64,000 nucleotides of DNA from Streptomyces mirabilis (GTDB lineage Bacteria; Actinomycetota; Actinomycetes; Streptomycetales; Streptomycetaceae). Location of the stretch: assembly GCF_018310535.1 (NCBI RefSeq), contig NZ_CP074102.1:4030001-4094000 (forward strand), given 5' to 3'. Both the position numbers and the translations under genes were made by a program. This document shows positions 7,998-15,839 of the stretch, one piece after another; the first letter of the stretch is position 1; every line of letters begins with the position of its first letter. The notes under the pieces are model-generated. The model was given only the letters and a program-made list of their open reading frames with translations. It had not been told where the DNA came from and searched no databases.

Positions 7998-9850
7998 ACG
8001 GCGCGGACGTGGACGACGTGGACACGGACGGCGGCACCGACGTCGCTGTGACCCCCGATGACCACGGCAGCGGCGGCAGCCCCGGCCGCGGGCGACACAG
8101 CGCCGGTGGGCGCGGCCGGCTCATGGCGGGCCTGCGCCGCAGGCTCGTCGAGCGGCGGATCCGTATCCGTCGCACCCGTGGGCGTCGGCTGCGCCGCGCG
8201 ATCGTCGTGCTGCTCGCGCTCCTCGCGAACCTCGTCGGCGCGGCCGTGGTGGCGTACCACCTGACGAAGATCCCCGAGCCGCACCCGGAGACGGCCATGC
8301 AGAGCACGGTCTTCGTCGACGACCACGGCGACTACCTGGGCCGGCGCGGCCCCGTGGACCGGCAGGAGATCCCGCTCTCGCAGGTCCCCCGGTATGTGCA
8401 GGAGGCGGTGATCGCGGCGGAGAACCGGTCCTTCCGCACGGACACCGGGATCTCCCCGAAGGCGATCGCCCGGGCGGCCTGGTCGACGGTGAGCGGCGGC
8501 GGCCGGCAGGGCGGCTCCACGATCACCCAGCAGTACGTGAAGAACGCCCTGCTCAGCCCGCAGCAGTCGCTGTCCCGCAAGGCGCGCGAAGCCTTGATCT
8601 CGATCAAGCTGGACCGCACCCGTTCGAAGGACGAGATCCTGCAGGGCTACCTCAACACGGTGTACTTCGGCCGGGGCGCGGCCGGCATCCAGTCCGCCGC
8701 CCGGAACTACTTCGGCGTCGACGCCAAGGACCTCACGGTGAGCCAGGGCGCGGCGCTCGCGTCCGTCATCAACATTCCCTCGTACTACGAGAAGGCCGGC
8801 TCCGACCCGAAGGTGACGGCCAAGCTGGTGGACCGCTGGGAGTGGGTGCTGGACGCGATGGCGCACAGCGGCGCGATCACGTCCGCGCAGCGGGCCGCGG
8901 CCCGTTTCCCGGCCTTCCGTTTCTATCCGCCGGGCGACACGGACGGTCAGCGCCAGTACCTCATCGACGCGGCCGCCTCGGAGGCCGCCGACCGGCTCGG
9001 CATCACCGAGGACCAGCTCGCCCGCGGCGGCTACACGGTCCGTACGACCTTCGACCTGACGGCGCAGGACGCGACGGCGGAGCTGGCGGCCGACGGCACC
9101 GACAAGAAGACCGGGGAGAAGACTGCCGAGGAGAAGGCAGGTGGAGGGAAGGGGGCCGAGGCGAAACCGACCGGGGACGTCCGGGTCCACACGGCCGTGG
9201 TCGCGCTGGTCCCCGGCGACGGCGCGGTCCGCGTGCTGTACGGCGGCGCGGACTACGCCGGTCAGCCCTTCAACGACGCGCGGGACGGAGCGGTGGAGGC
9301 GGGCACCGCGCTCCAGCCGTTCTCCGGCATGAAGCTGCTCGACCCCCTCACGGACCTCACCCGTACCGCGGCCCCGACCCCGCTCCGGCTCGCCTCCGCG
9401 TACGCCACGGCGGCGGCACACGGTGTCTACGCCACGCCGTACACCGTCGCGAAGATCACCCGCGCGGGCCGCACCCTCTACGAGGCCCACCCCCGCACCC
9501 GTACGGCCATGACACGCGCCGACGCGGGGATGATCACCAAGTTCCTGTACAGCCGGTCGGGCGCTCTCCCGGCCACCCACACCGGCGCCGCGGGCCTGCG
9601 CACGCTCTGGCAGACGACCTACGACGAACATCTCACCCTCACCGTCGCTCTCTTCGCGGAACACCCGGCCAAGGGCAAGAAGGCGGCCCTGCCCGCACCC
9701 CTCCCGTACACGGCGGGGAACCGTTCGCTGTCCGTCTCCGAGGGCGTCTGGTCCAAGATCGTCGGCACCGCCGAAGGCCACGATCCGGCTGCGGAACCAA
9801 ATCCGGGGCTTCCAACCGGCCAAACAAAGCCCATACTGGCTACACGATGA
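7994..9850 (+). CDS. Class A penicillin-binding protein: active-looking GT51, ruined transpeptidase
   Basis: A 618-residue type II membrane protein: Arg-rich head, membrane span at about 72-94, then a glycosyltransferase-51 domain. The GT51 motifs are AENRSF (catalytic Glu near 141), GGSTITQQYVKN (about 173-184), RKAREALISIKLDR and EILQGYLNTVYFGRG. The following penicillin-binding domain is short and lacks its active site. At the SxxK position it reads GTALQPF (about 437-443), with no SxN, and the KTG equivalent is HTGAAG (about 530). So it should polymerise glycan strands but not make D,D cross-links or bind penicillin. GTG overlaps the previous stop. Its neighbour makes L,D cross-links, a sensible partner. 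Confidence 0.88.
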   Translation: MNGADVDDVDTDGGTDVAVTPDDHGSGGSPGRGRHSAGGRGRLMAGLRRRLVERRIRIRRTRGRRLRRAIVVLLALLANLVGAAVVAYHLTKIPEPHPETAMQSTVFVDDHGDYLGRRGPVDRQEIPLSQVPRYVQEAVIAAENRSFRTDTGISPKAIARAAWSTVSGGGRQGGSTITQQYVKNALLSPQQSLSRKAREALISIKLDRTRSKDEILQGYLNTVYFGRGAAGIQSAARNYFGVDAKDLTVSQGAALASVINIPSYYEKAGSDPKVTAKLVDRWEWVLDAMAHSGAITSAQRAAARFPAFRFYPPGDTDGQRQYLIDAAASEAADRLGITEDQLARGGYTVRTTFDLTAQDATAELAADGTDKKTGEKTAEEKAGGGKGAEAKPTGDVRVHTAVVALVPGDGAVRVLYGGADYAGQPFNDARDGAVEAGTALQPFSGMKLLDPLTDLTRTAAPTPLRLASAYATAAAHGVYATPYTVAKITRAGRTLYEAHPRTRTAMTRADAGMITKFLYSRSGALPATHTGAAGLRTLWQTTYDEHLTLTVALFAEHPAKGKKAALPAPLPYTAGNRSLSVSEGVWSKIVGTAEGHDPAAEPNPGLPTGQTKPILATR

Positions 9851-10068
9851 CGAAACCCTCCGCGCCCCGGCGCCACCTGCCCACCAGCCCCTTCGCCGCC
9901 CCGGTCGTCCCCGTGGCCAAGGAATTCAGCCTCGGAGACCGGGTCACTCACGACCAGTTCGGCCTGGGCACGATCATCGGCGTCGAAGAGGGCATCGCCA
10001 TGCTCGTCGACTTCGGTTCCCGCCAGGCCCGCATCCTCAGCCCCTACAGCCGGATGGACCGGCTCTGA
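9847..10068 (+). CDS. Small Tudor/KOW-like protein
   Basis: A 73-residue protein whose C-terminal 45 residues (LGDRVTHDQFGLGTIIGVEE) match the small beta-barrel found at the end of UvrD/PcrA helicases and in CarD-like RNA-polymerase-binding proteins: a GDxVxHxxFGxG core followed by a VDFG strand. The N-terminal 25 residues are basic and Pro-rich. The ATG overlaps the stop of the transglycosylase gene by 4 bp (ATGA), so it is made by translational coupling. Why such a domain accompanies a wall polymerase is unknown; an interaction with RNA polymerase or nucleic acid is only suggested by the fold. Confidence 0.8.
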   Translation: MTKPSAPRRHLPTSPFAAPVVPVAKEFSLGDRVTHDQFGLGTIIGVEEGIAMLVDFGSRQARILSPYSRMDRL

Positions 10069-10159
10069 CGCACGTCACGAGCCCACACCTCGCGACCGCG
10101 CACGTCACGAACGGCCCACTCCACTAGCCGCTCACCGCTCGTCGGCAGAGGCTGGACGT

Positions 10160-11998
10160 ATGACCGTCCCGGCGCGTGATGACCTTCCCTTCGACGATCT
10201 CACGGACTTCGAGAACGCCGATCGGGGGTTCATCGCGGCGTTGGACCCGCCCGTGATCACCGACAGCGAGGCACAGATCGTCTACGACGGGAACGCGTAC
10301 GCGTTCCTGGACGAGGACTGCCCCGACACCGCGCACCCCAGCCTGTGGCGGCAGTCACAGCTGTGCGCGCGCCACGGCCTGTACGAGGTCACCGAGGGCG
10401 TGTACCAGGTGCGCGGCCTCGATCTCTCGAACATGACCCTCGTCGAGGGCAAGCACGGTGTGATCGTGATCGACCCGCTGATCTCGGCGGAGTGCGCCGC
10501 GGCCGCCCTCGGGCTCTACCACGAGCACCGGGGTGCACGGCCGGTGACCGGGCTCGTCTACACCCATTCCCACGTCGACCACTTCGGCGGCGCCCGCGGG
10601 GTGGTGGCGCACGGCAGCGAGAGCGGGCTGCCCGTTCTCGCGCCCGAGGGATTCCTGAAGCACGCGGTCAGCGAGAGCGTCTTCGCGGGCAACGCGATGC
10701 TGCGCCGGTCGGCGTTCATGTACGGCTCCCGGCTGCCGAGGGCGCCGCGCGGCCAGATCGGTACCGGGCTCGGCACCATCACCTCCACCGGCACCGTCAC
10801 GCTCATCGCCCCGAACGTGGACATCACCCGGACGGGGCAGGAGGAGACCGTCGACGGCGTGCGGTTCGTCTTCCAGCTCACGCCCGGGACCGAGGCGCCC
10901 GCCGAGATGAACTTCCTCCTCCCCGAGCAGCGCGCCCTGTGCGTGGCCGAGAACGCCAGCCACACCCTGCACAACGTGCTCACCCTGCGCGGGGCCCCGG
11001 TCCGCGACGCGCATGTGTGGGCTCGCTATCTCGACGAGACGATCGACGTGTTCGGTGACACCTACGACGTGGCGTTCGCCTCCCACCACTGGCCGATCTG
11101 GGGCCGGGCGAACGTCGTCAGGTTCCTCGGCGAACAGCGGGACCTCTACGCCTACCTGCACGACCAGACCCTCCGCATGCTCAACCGGGGCCTGACCGGT
11201 ACCGAGATCGCCGAGGAACTGCTGCTGCCGCCCGCCCTGGAGAGGGCCTGGCACGCCCGCGGCTACTACGGCTCGGTCAGCCACAACGTCAAGGCCGTCT
11301 ACCAGCGGTACATGGGCTGGTACGACGGCAACCCCGCCCACCTCTGGGAGCATCCGCCGACCGAACTCGGGCGGCGGTACGTGGAGTTGGCGGGCGGTCA
11401 GACGGAGACCCTGGTCAAGGCGCGGGCGTACGTCGACGCCGGCGACCTGCGGTTCGCCGCCACCCTCCTCAACCACCTGGTGTTCGCCGACCCGTCGAAC
11501 AACGCCGCGAAGGACACCCTCGCGGGCGTCTACGAACGGCTCGGGTACGGCGCGGAGAACGGGACCTGGCGCAACGCCTACCTCACGGCCGCCCTCGAAC
11601 TGCGCGCGGGCACCGCCGACATCCCCGTCGACACCACGAGCCCCGAACTGACGTCCGCGCTCACCGTGAGCATGCTCCTCGACTCGCTCGCCGTGCGGAT
11701 CGAGGGCCCCCGCGCCTGGAACGAACACCTCACCCTCGACCTCGTCGTCATCGACGAGCAGCGCCGCCACCGAGTCAACCTCCACAACGGCGCCCTCACG
11801 CACCGCGCCATGCCGGTCCACCACACCCCGAAGCCCCACGCGGACCTGACCCTGACCCTCACCCGCCCGGAACTGCTCGGGGTCGTGACGGGCCGGGGCC
11901 TCGCGGGCATCGAGTCGGACGGCGACACCACCGTGCTGGCCCGGCTGCTCTCGTACGTCTCCGAGCCGGACAAGGCGTTCCCGATCGTGACGCCGTAA
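10160..11998 (+). CDS. Alkyl sulfatase (SdsA1/BDS1 type, metallo-beta-lactamase fold)
   Basis: A 612-residue enzyme of the type III alkyl sulfatase family, which hydrolyses primary alkyl sulfates such as SDS to alcohol and sulfate using two zinc ions. The zinc motif THSHVDHFGG (about residues 135-144), the later acidic ligands around APAEMNF and ENASH, and the helical dimerisation part are visible. The end (about 500-612) is the SCP2-like C-terminal domain that binds the alkyl chain. No signal peptide is seen, so it is probably cytoplasmic. AGAGG lies before the ATG. It is monocistronic or read with the following acetyltransferase. Confidence 0.93.
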   Translation: MTVPARDDLPFDDLTDFENADRGFIAALDPPVITDSEAQIVYDGNAYAFLDEDCPDTAHPSLWRQSQLCARHGLYEVTEGVYQVRGLDLSNMTLVEGKHGVIVIDPLISAECAAAALGLYHEHRGARPVTGLVYTHSHVDHFGGARGVVAHGSESGLPVLAPEGFLKHAVSESVFAGNAMLRRSAFMYGSRLPRAPRGQIGTGLGTITSTGTVTLIAPNVDITRTGQEETVDGVRFVFQLTPGTEAPAEMNFLLPEQRALCVAENASHTLHNVLTLRGAPVRDAHVWARYLDETIDVFGDTYDVAFASHHWPIWGRANVVRFLGEQRDLYAYLHDQTLRMLNRGLTGTEIAEELLLPPALERAWHARGYYGSVSHNVKAVYQRYMGWYDGNPAHLWEHPPTELGRRYVELAGGQTETLVKARAYVDAGDLRFAATLLNHLVFADPSNNAAKDTLAGVYERLGYGAENGTWRNAYLTAALELRAGTADIPVDTTSPELTSALTVSMLLDSLAVRIEGPRAWNEHLTLDLVVIDEQRRHRVNLHNGALTHRAMPVHHTPKPHADLTLTLTRPELLGVVTGRGLAGIESDGDTTVLARLLSYVSEPDKAFPIVTP

Positions 11999-12050
11999 AG
12001 GCCCCGGAGGGGCGTACGGGAAAACCGTTCGACAGGTCCGGCTCCCTCCG

Positions 12051-12650
12051 ATGAGGATCCGCGCTGTGACAGACAACGCTGCAAGAGACAAGTCGGTGCG
12101 GTTCGTCGAGCTGTCGAGCACGGCCATGACAGCCCTGCTGGACTCCGACCTCGACCGGGCCGGTGCCGAGGTGGGGGCCGAACTCACCGAGTACTTCCTC
12201 AGCGACAGCGCGCGCTGGCTCTGGCGCTACCGGCTGAACCAGCTGGCCTCGCGCCCCGAGTGCGCGGGATGGCTGGCCAAGGTCGTGGTCGCCGAACCGG
12301 AGGGTACGGTCGTCGGCTATGCCGGGTTCCACGGGCCGCCGGACGAGGCGGGCATGGTGGAGATCGGCTACTCCGTGGACCCCGGCCACCGCCGCCGGGG
12401 CTACGCACGGGCGATCCTGGCCGCGTTGATGCGCCGGGCCGCCGCCGATGCCCGGGTCCGGACCGTACGTGTGACGATCAGCCCGGACAACGCCGCGTCC
12501 CTGGCCACGATCGCCGGGTTCGGCTTCACGGAGGTCGGCGAGCAGTGGGACGAGGAGGACGGCCTCGAAACCATCTTCGAGATCCCCGCCTCCGAGATAT
12601 CCGCCTCCGAGGCACCTGTCGGGGGGTCCGCGCACTCCCGCCGCGCGTAG
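12051..12650 (+). CDS. GNAT-family N-acetyltransferase
   Basis: A 199-residue GNAT fold: the acetyl-CoA pyrophosphate loop reads HRRRGYARAI (about residues 118-127), preceded by the beta-4 strand MVEIGYSVDP, and the C-terminal NAASLATIAGFGF motif is typical. The extra N-terminal segment before it is about 60 residues of helices. Substrate unknown; the closest general type is RimJ/RimL-like, acting on protein N-termini or small amines. ATG 12051 or GTG 12066 could be the start; neither has a strong ribosome site. The last 30 residues (SEISASEAP) are low-complexity. Confidence 0.88.
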   Translation: MRIRAVTDNAARDKSVRFVELSSTAMTALLDSDLDRAGAEVGAELTEYFLSDSARWLWRYRLNQLASRPECAGWLAKVVVAEPEGTVVGYAGFHGPPDEAGMVEIGYSVDPGHRRRGYARAILAALMRRAAADARVRTVRVTISPDNAASLATIAGFGFTEVGEQWDEEDGLETIFEIPASEISASEAPVGGSAHSRRA

Positions 12651-12739
12651 GGGTTCTCCGGCTTCCTCGCCTCCGCCGCCCCTACCCGTCCCATCCTCAA
12701 CCCGGGGGCTCCGCCCCCAGCCCCCCGATCGGCCTGAAC

Positions 12740-12864
12740 GGCCTCGTCCTCAAACGCCGGACGAGCTGAATGGCGCGGGCCGGGGCGGGTGGGGTGCGGC
12801 CTTCGGCCTCGTCCTCAAACGCCGGACGGGCCGAGGCTTTTAGGGGCGCGGGGAACTGCGCGAG
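12740..12864 (+). repeat. Streptomyces-type dispersed intergenic repeats
   Basis: Two copies of a roughly 27-bp element, GGCCTCGTCCTCAAACGCCG followed by GACG(A/G)GC, lie at 12740-12769 and 12805-12831. They are followed by GGCGCGGGGAACTGCGCGAG at 12845-12864. I recognise these as recurrent intergenic sequences of Streptomyces genomes. They lie in the convergent gap between the acetyltransferase and the HTH-TPR regulator. They may act in transcription termination or as repeated extragenic elements; no coding capacity is evident. Confidence 0.7.
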
Positions 12865-12872
12865 CGGGTCCG

Positions 12873-14216
12873 TTACAGCGGGGGCTGGGCCGGGGCCGGG
12901 CCCAGGGTGGTGGTGCCGGGGGCCGTCCGGTGGCCAAGACCCGTGCGATAGGCGTCGAGCGCCGCCTCGACCCGTCCCGTACGGCGCAACAGGTCCCCGA
13001 GGAGCCGGCACAGGTCGGCGAGATCCCCCGCCGCCCCCGCCCGCTCAAGAAGACTCAGCGCCCGGACGTAGTGCTCCTCGGCGGACTCCGTGTCCCGGGC
13101 GTCCTCGGCGATGATGCCGAGCAGTCGGTGCGCGCCGGCCGAGTGCACGGCACCGCGCTCGGGACTGAGGTCACCGAGCACCTCGTGGAGGAGGATGGCG
13201 GCCTCGGCCGACTTCCCGCGCCGGTGCAGTACGTCCGCGAGCTCCACGTTGACCTGGCTCGTGTACAGGGCGGCGCGCTTCGCGGAGAGCATCGCCTGCG
13301 CCTCCCGCAACTCGCCCTCCGCCCGCTCCAGCTCCCCGTTCTGGGCGTACAAGTAGCCGCGCATCCAGTGGCAGTTGGCGAGCTCGGTACGGATCTGGAG
13401 CTGCCGGTAGAGCTCGGAGGCCTTGGCGAGGGAGGCGTCGGCCTCGGCGACCCGGCCCTCGGCGATCATCGTGCGGGCGACGGAGCGGTGCATCCGGGCG
13501 ACGAGGGCCGGATCAGCCACCTGGGGCGCCAGGGCGAGCGCGAACTCCGCAGCCTGGGCGGCCCGCGCATGGGCGCCCATGTCCATGTACGGGGCGATGA
13601 CGCCCGTGTAGAGGAGCAGCAGCGCGTCCGGGTCGTGCATCCCGGTGCGGTTGAGCTCGTCGAGGGTGGACTCGAACAGATAGCAGGCGTAGCGGAGTTC
13701 ACCGGCGAGGTAGTGGGACACGGCCCGGCCACGCAGGGCGGGCACCCGGTTCGGGAGGGGCGCGTCGCCGAGGCGCTGTTCCGAGGCCTCGAAACGTTCC
13801 CGCGCGGTCTGCAGGTCCCCGGTCTCCAGGGCGCATTCGCCGAGCCCGAGCAGCGCCGCGGCCTGCTCGGCGACGAGCCCGTGCGCGTCCGCCTCCGCGA
13901 GGAGCGCGGCGTACTGCTCCGCCGCGACCTCCGCCTCGCCGGTGGCGAGCGTGCGCTGGGCGTCGGTGAGCCGCAGCCGCAGATCGGTGGCGAGGTGGGC
14001 GGGGCGCCCGGTCGCGATCTCCTCGTACGCCACCCCGAGCCGCTCGGCGATGTGCCGCAGCGCGGGCTCGGAGGCCCGCACCCGCCCGGCCTCCAGGGTG
14101 GAGATGTACGCGGGCGTGTACGCCGGTTCCGCCAACTGCTTCTGCGTCAGCCCGCGTTCCGTACGCAACTGCTGAACCCTGCGCCCGATGACCTCCGGGC
14201 CGTCACGCTCCGCCAT
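12873..14216 (-). CDS. HTH (XRE) regulator with TPR repeats, RRNPP-like
   Basis: A 447-residue protein with an N-terminal XRE helix-turn-helix (residues 8-65: VQQLRTERGLTQKQLAEPAY, YISTLEAGRVRASEP) and then about nine helical TPR-type repeats to the end (for example AALLGLGECALETGDLQTA, ANCHWMRGYLYAQNGELERA). This is the architecture of RRNPP regulators (PlcR, NprR, Rgg), which bind imported signalling peptides in the TPR groove. No ATPase or catalytic domain is present. The start is the ATG at 14216, facing a 152-bp divergent gap with TTAAGC/GCTTAA repeats, then a small secreted peptide gene. Regulation of that gene by this protein is inferred. Confidence 0.88.
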   Translation of the reverse strand: MAERDGPEVIGRRVQQLRTERGLTQKQLAEPAYTPAYISTLEAGRVRASEPALRHIAERLGVAYEEIATGRPAHLATDLRLRLTDAQRTLATGEAEVAAEQYAALLAEADAHGLVAEQAAALLGLGECALETGDLQTARERFEASEQRLGDAPLPNRVPALRGRAVSHYLAGELRYACYLFESTLDELNRTGMHDPDALLLLYTGVIAPYMDMGAHARAAQAAEFALALAPQVADPALVARMHRSVARTMIAEGRVAEADASLAKASELYRQLQIRTELANCHWMRGYLYAQNGELERAEGELREAQAMLSAKRAALYTSQVNVELADVLHRRGKSAEAAILLHEVLGDLSPERGAVHSAGAHRLLGIIAEDARDTESAEEHYVRALSLLERAGAAGDLADLCRLLGDLLRRTGRVEAALDAYRTGLGHRTAPGTTTLGPAPAQPPL

Positions 14217-14219
14217 GGA

Positions 14220-14342
14220 TTAAGCATGCCATTAACCCGACTTACACTCGGCCAACTTTTGACTATTGTCCAACTCCCTTTGTGCCCCTTGCCCTTTGAT
14301 GCTTCGAACCCCTACGTTAAGCGGCGGCTTAAGCCTGCTTAA
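14220..14342. promoter_or_regulatory. TTAAGC/GCTTAA operator-like cluster between regulator and peptide gene
   Basis: The divergent promoter region carries TTAAGC at 14220, 14317 and 14329, and GCTTAA at 14327 and 14337. The three key hexamers begin at 14317, 14327 and 14337, exactly 10 bp apart, and form two overlapping palindromes (TTAAGC-ggcg-GCTTAA and TTAAGC-ct-GCTTAA). The last copy lies only about 27 bp before the peptide ATG. A further ATTAAC is at 14231 near the regulator start. Such AT-rich motifs stand out in a GC-rich genome and suit an XRE-type dimer. Confidence 0.65.
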
Positions 14343-14368
14343 TACGCCGCTGTTGTTGCGAGGTCGCC

Positions 14369-14530
14369 ATGCTCCGACGTATTTCCGCGCGCTACTTCAG
14401 AGGTTTCGGTGCCGCCGTCGTCGCCGTCGCCGCCCTGGTCCTGGCAGCGAACGCCGGCCCCGCCCGGGCGGCCGAAGCCACCACCCCGCACTTCCAGAAC
14501 CACACCGGCCACGCGGTGGCCCTGCGATAA
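14369..14530 (+). CDS. 53-residue secreted peptide precursor (candidate signalling peptide)
   Basis: A small gene: ATG 14369, TAA 14528-14530, GAGG ribosome site 6 bases upstream. The product has a basic head (MLRRISARYFRGF), a hydrophobic core (AAVVAVAALVLAA) and a signal-peptidase site near GPARAAEA. The predicted mature part is about 18-20 residues (AEATTPHFQNHTGHAVALR). It lies divergently 152 bp from an HTH-TPR regulator and is followed by its own 13-bp-stem terminator, both signs of a real short transcript. The longer frame through this region belonging to the M20 gene is a shadow. Function as a pheromone is inferred from architecture alone; a host-defence or wall peptide is the alternative. 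Confidence 0.75.
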   Translation: MLRRISARYFRGFGAAVVAVAALVLAANAGPARAAEATTPHFQNHTGHAVALR

Positions 14531-14534
14531 GACT

Positions 14535-14571
14535 GGCCGCCGACGGGAACTCCCCCGTCCCGTCGGCGGCC
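14535..14571 (+). terminator. Terminator of the small peptide gene
   Basis: A 13-bp perfect inverted repeat (GGCCGCCGACGGG at 14535-14547, CCCGTCGGCGGCC at 14559-14571) with an 11-base loop starts 5 bases after the peptide stop codon. No strong T tract follows, typical for Streptomyces. It lies just before the M20 gene start at 14586, so that gene would need its own promoter inside the hairpin region or depend on readthrough. Confidence 0.85.
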
Positions 14572-14585
14572 CTTACGCTGGCCCC

Positions 14586-15839
14586 GTGATCTCGCCTGCC
14601 GCACGCATCGCACTGGACCTCACCGCCGAGCTCCCGGTTCCCGGCCTGGAGGACTTCTACCGGGACCTGCACCGGCACCCGGAGCTGTCGATGCGGGAAC
14701 ACCGGACGGCCGCCGCGCTCGCCGACCGGCTGCGCACGTCCGGGTTCGAGACGGTCACCGGCGTCGGCGGCACCGGAGTCGTCGGTGTCCTGCACAACGG
14801 GCCCGGGCCGACCGTGCTGCTGCGCGCCGACATGGACGCCCTGCCGGTGCAGGAGGAGACCGGACTGCCGTACGCCTCCCAGGAGCCCGGCGTGATGCAC
14901 GCCTGCGGGCACGATCTGCACGTCACCTGGCTGGCGGGCGCGGCCCGGGCGCTCGCCGCCGGACGCGACACCTGGTCCGGCACGCTCCTCGTGCTCGGGC
15001 AGCCCGCCGAGGAGACCGGCGAGGGCGCTTCGGGGATGGTCGCGGACGGGCTGTACGAGAGGTTCCCACGGCCGGACGTCCTGCTCGCCCAGCACGCGGC
15101 CCCCGGACCCACCGGGCTGTACGCCCACTCGCCCGGACTGATCATGTCCGCCTCCACCGACGTGGACATCGTCGTGCACGGGCGGGGCGGGCACGGTTCG
15201 CGTCCGGAGTCGACCGTCGATCCGGTCGTCACCGCCGCGTACCTCGTGACCCGGCTCCAGACCGTCGTCAGCCGGGAGATCGCGGCGCGCGAATCGGCCG
15301 TGCTGAGCGTGGGGCGGATCGAAGCGGGCATCCGGCACAACATCATCCCCGCCGAGGCCCGGATCGCCCTCAACATCCGTACGCAGTCGGACGAGGTCCG
15401 TGAGCGGATGATCGCGGCGATCCGGCGGATCGCGGCGGGCGAGTGCCTGGCCGCCGGCTGCCCGCGCGAGCCCGACGTCGTCGTCGGCAACAGCTTCCCG
15501 GTCACGGTCAACGACCCGGAGACCGACCGCCGGGTCGCGGCCGTGCACGGCGAGGTCTTCGGCGCCGGGACGATCCTCGACCCGGGCCCGGCGATGGGCA
15601 GCGAGGACTTCCCCCGGCTCGCGGACGGGAAGATCCCGTACTCCTACTGGTTCGTGACCAGCACCTCGGCCGAGGTGTGGGACGCGGCCCCGGGCGACGA
15701 CCTCATGGAGAAGTTCGCGGCCGTGCCCAGCAATCACAGCCCGCACTTCGCGCCCGACCTGGCGACGGTCGCGCCGGGCGTGCGGACGCTGGTGTCGGGC
15801 GCGCTCGCGTATCTCGTCAGCCCGGAAGTGCCTTCCTGA
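14586..15839 (+). CDS. M20D-family amidohydrolase (metallopeptidase)
   Basis: A 417-residue amidohydrolase of the aminoacylase/IAA-amino-acid hydrolase/N-acetyl-diaminopimelate deacetylase type. Visible metal-binding motifs are LRADMDALPVQEETGLPY, MHACGHDLH (about residues 100-108) and GQPAEETGEGA. The dimerisation domain lies in the middle (VHGRGGHGSRPESTVDP), and MGSEDF carries the last ligand region. It cleaves an acyl or amino-acid amide, substrate unknown. The GTG start at 14586 fits the family start (ISPAARIALDLTAELP); the 177-bp in-frame extension upstream is rejected. It follows the peptide gene and overlaps the next convergent gene by 23 bp. Confidence 0.9.
   Translation: MISPAARIALDLTAELPVPGLEDFYRDLHRHPELSMREHRTAAALADRLRTSGFETVTGVGGTGVVGVLHNGPGPTVLLRADMDALPVQEETGLPYASQEPGVMHACGHDLHVTWLAGAARALAAGRDTWSGTLLVLGQPAEETGEGASGMVADGLYERFPRPDVLLAQHAAPGPTGLYAHSPGLIMSASTDVDIVVHGRGGHGSRPESTVDPVVTAAYLVTRLQTVVSREIAARESAVLSVGRIEAGIRHNIIPAEARIALNIRTQSDEVRERMIAAIRRIAAGECLAAGCPREPDVVVGNSFPVTVNDPETDRRVAAVHGEVFGAGTILDPGPAMGSEDFPRLADGKIPYSYWFVTSTSAEVWDAAPGDDLMEKFAAVPSNHSPHFAPDLATVAPGVRTLVSGALAYLVSPEVPS

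Noticed and set aside
7772..9823. 683-codon minus-strand open frame opposite the transglycosylase
   Set aside because: Shadow of the GT51 gene: no motifs, Arg/Gly/Val-rich, and no ribosome site.
14409..14585. In-frame N-terminal extension of the M20 gene across the small peptide
   Set aside because: The extension has no similarity to M20 enzymes, crosses a strong terminator hairpin and covers a better-supported peptide gene; GTG 14586 fits the family start.
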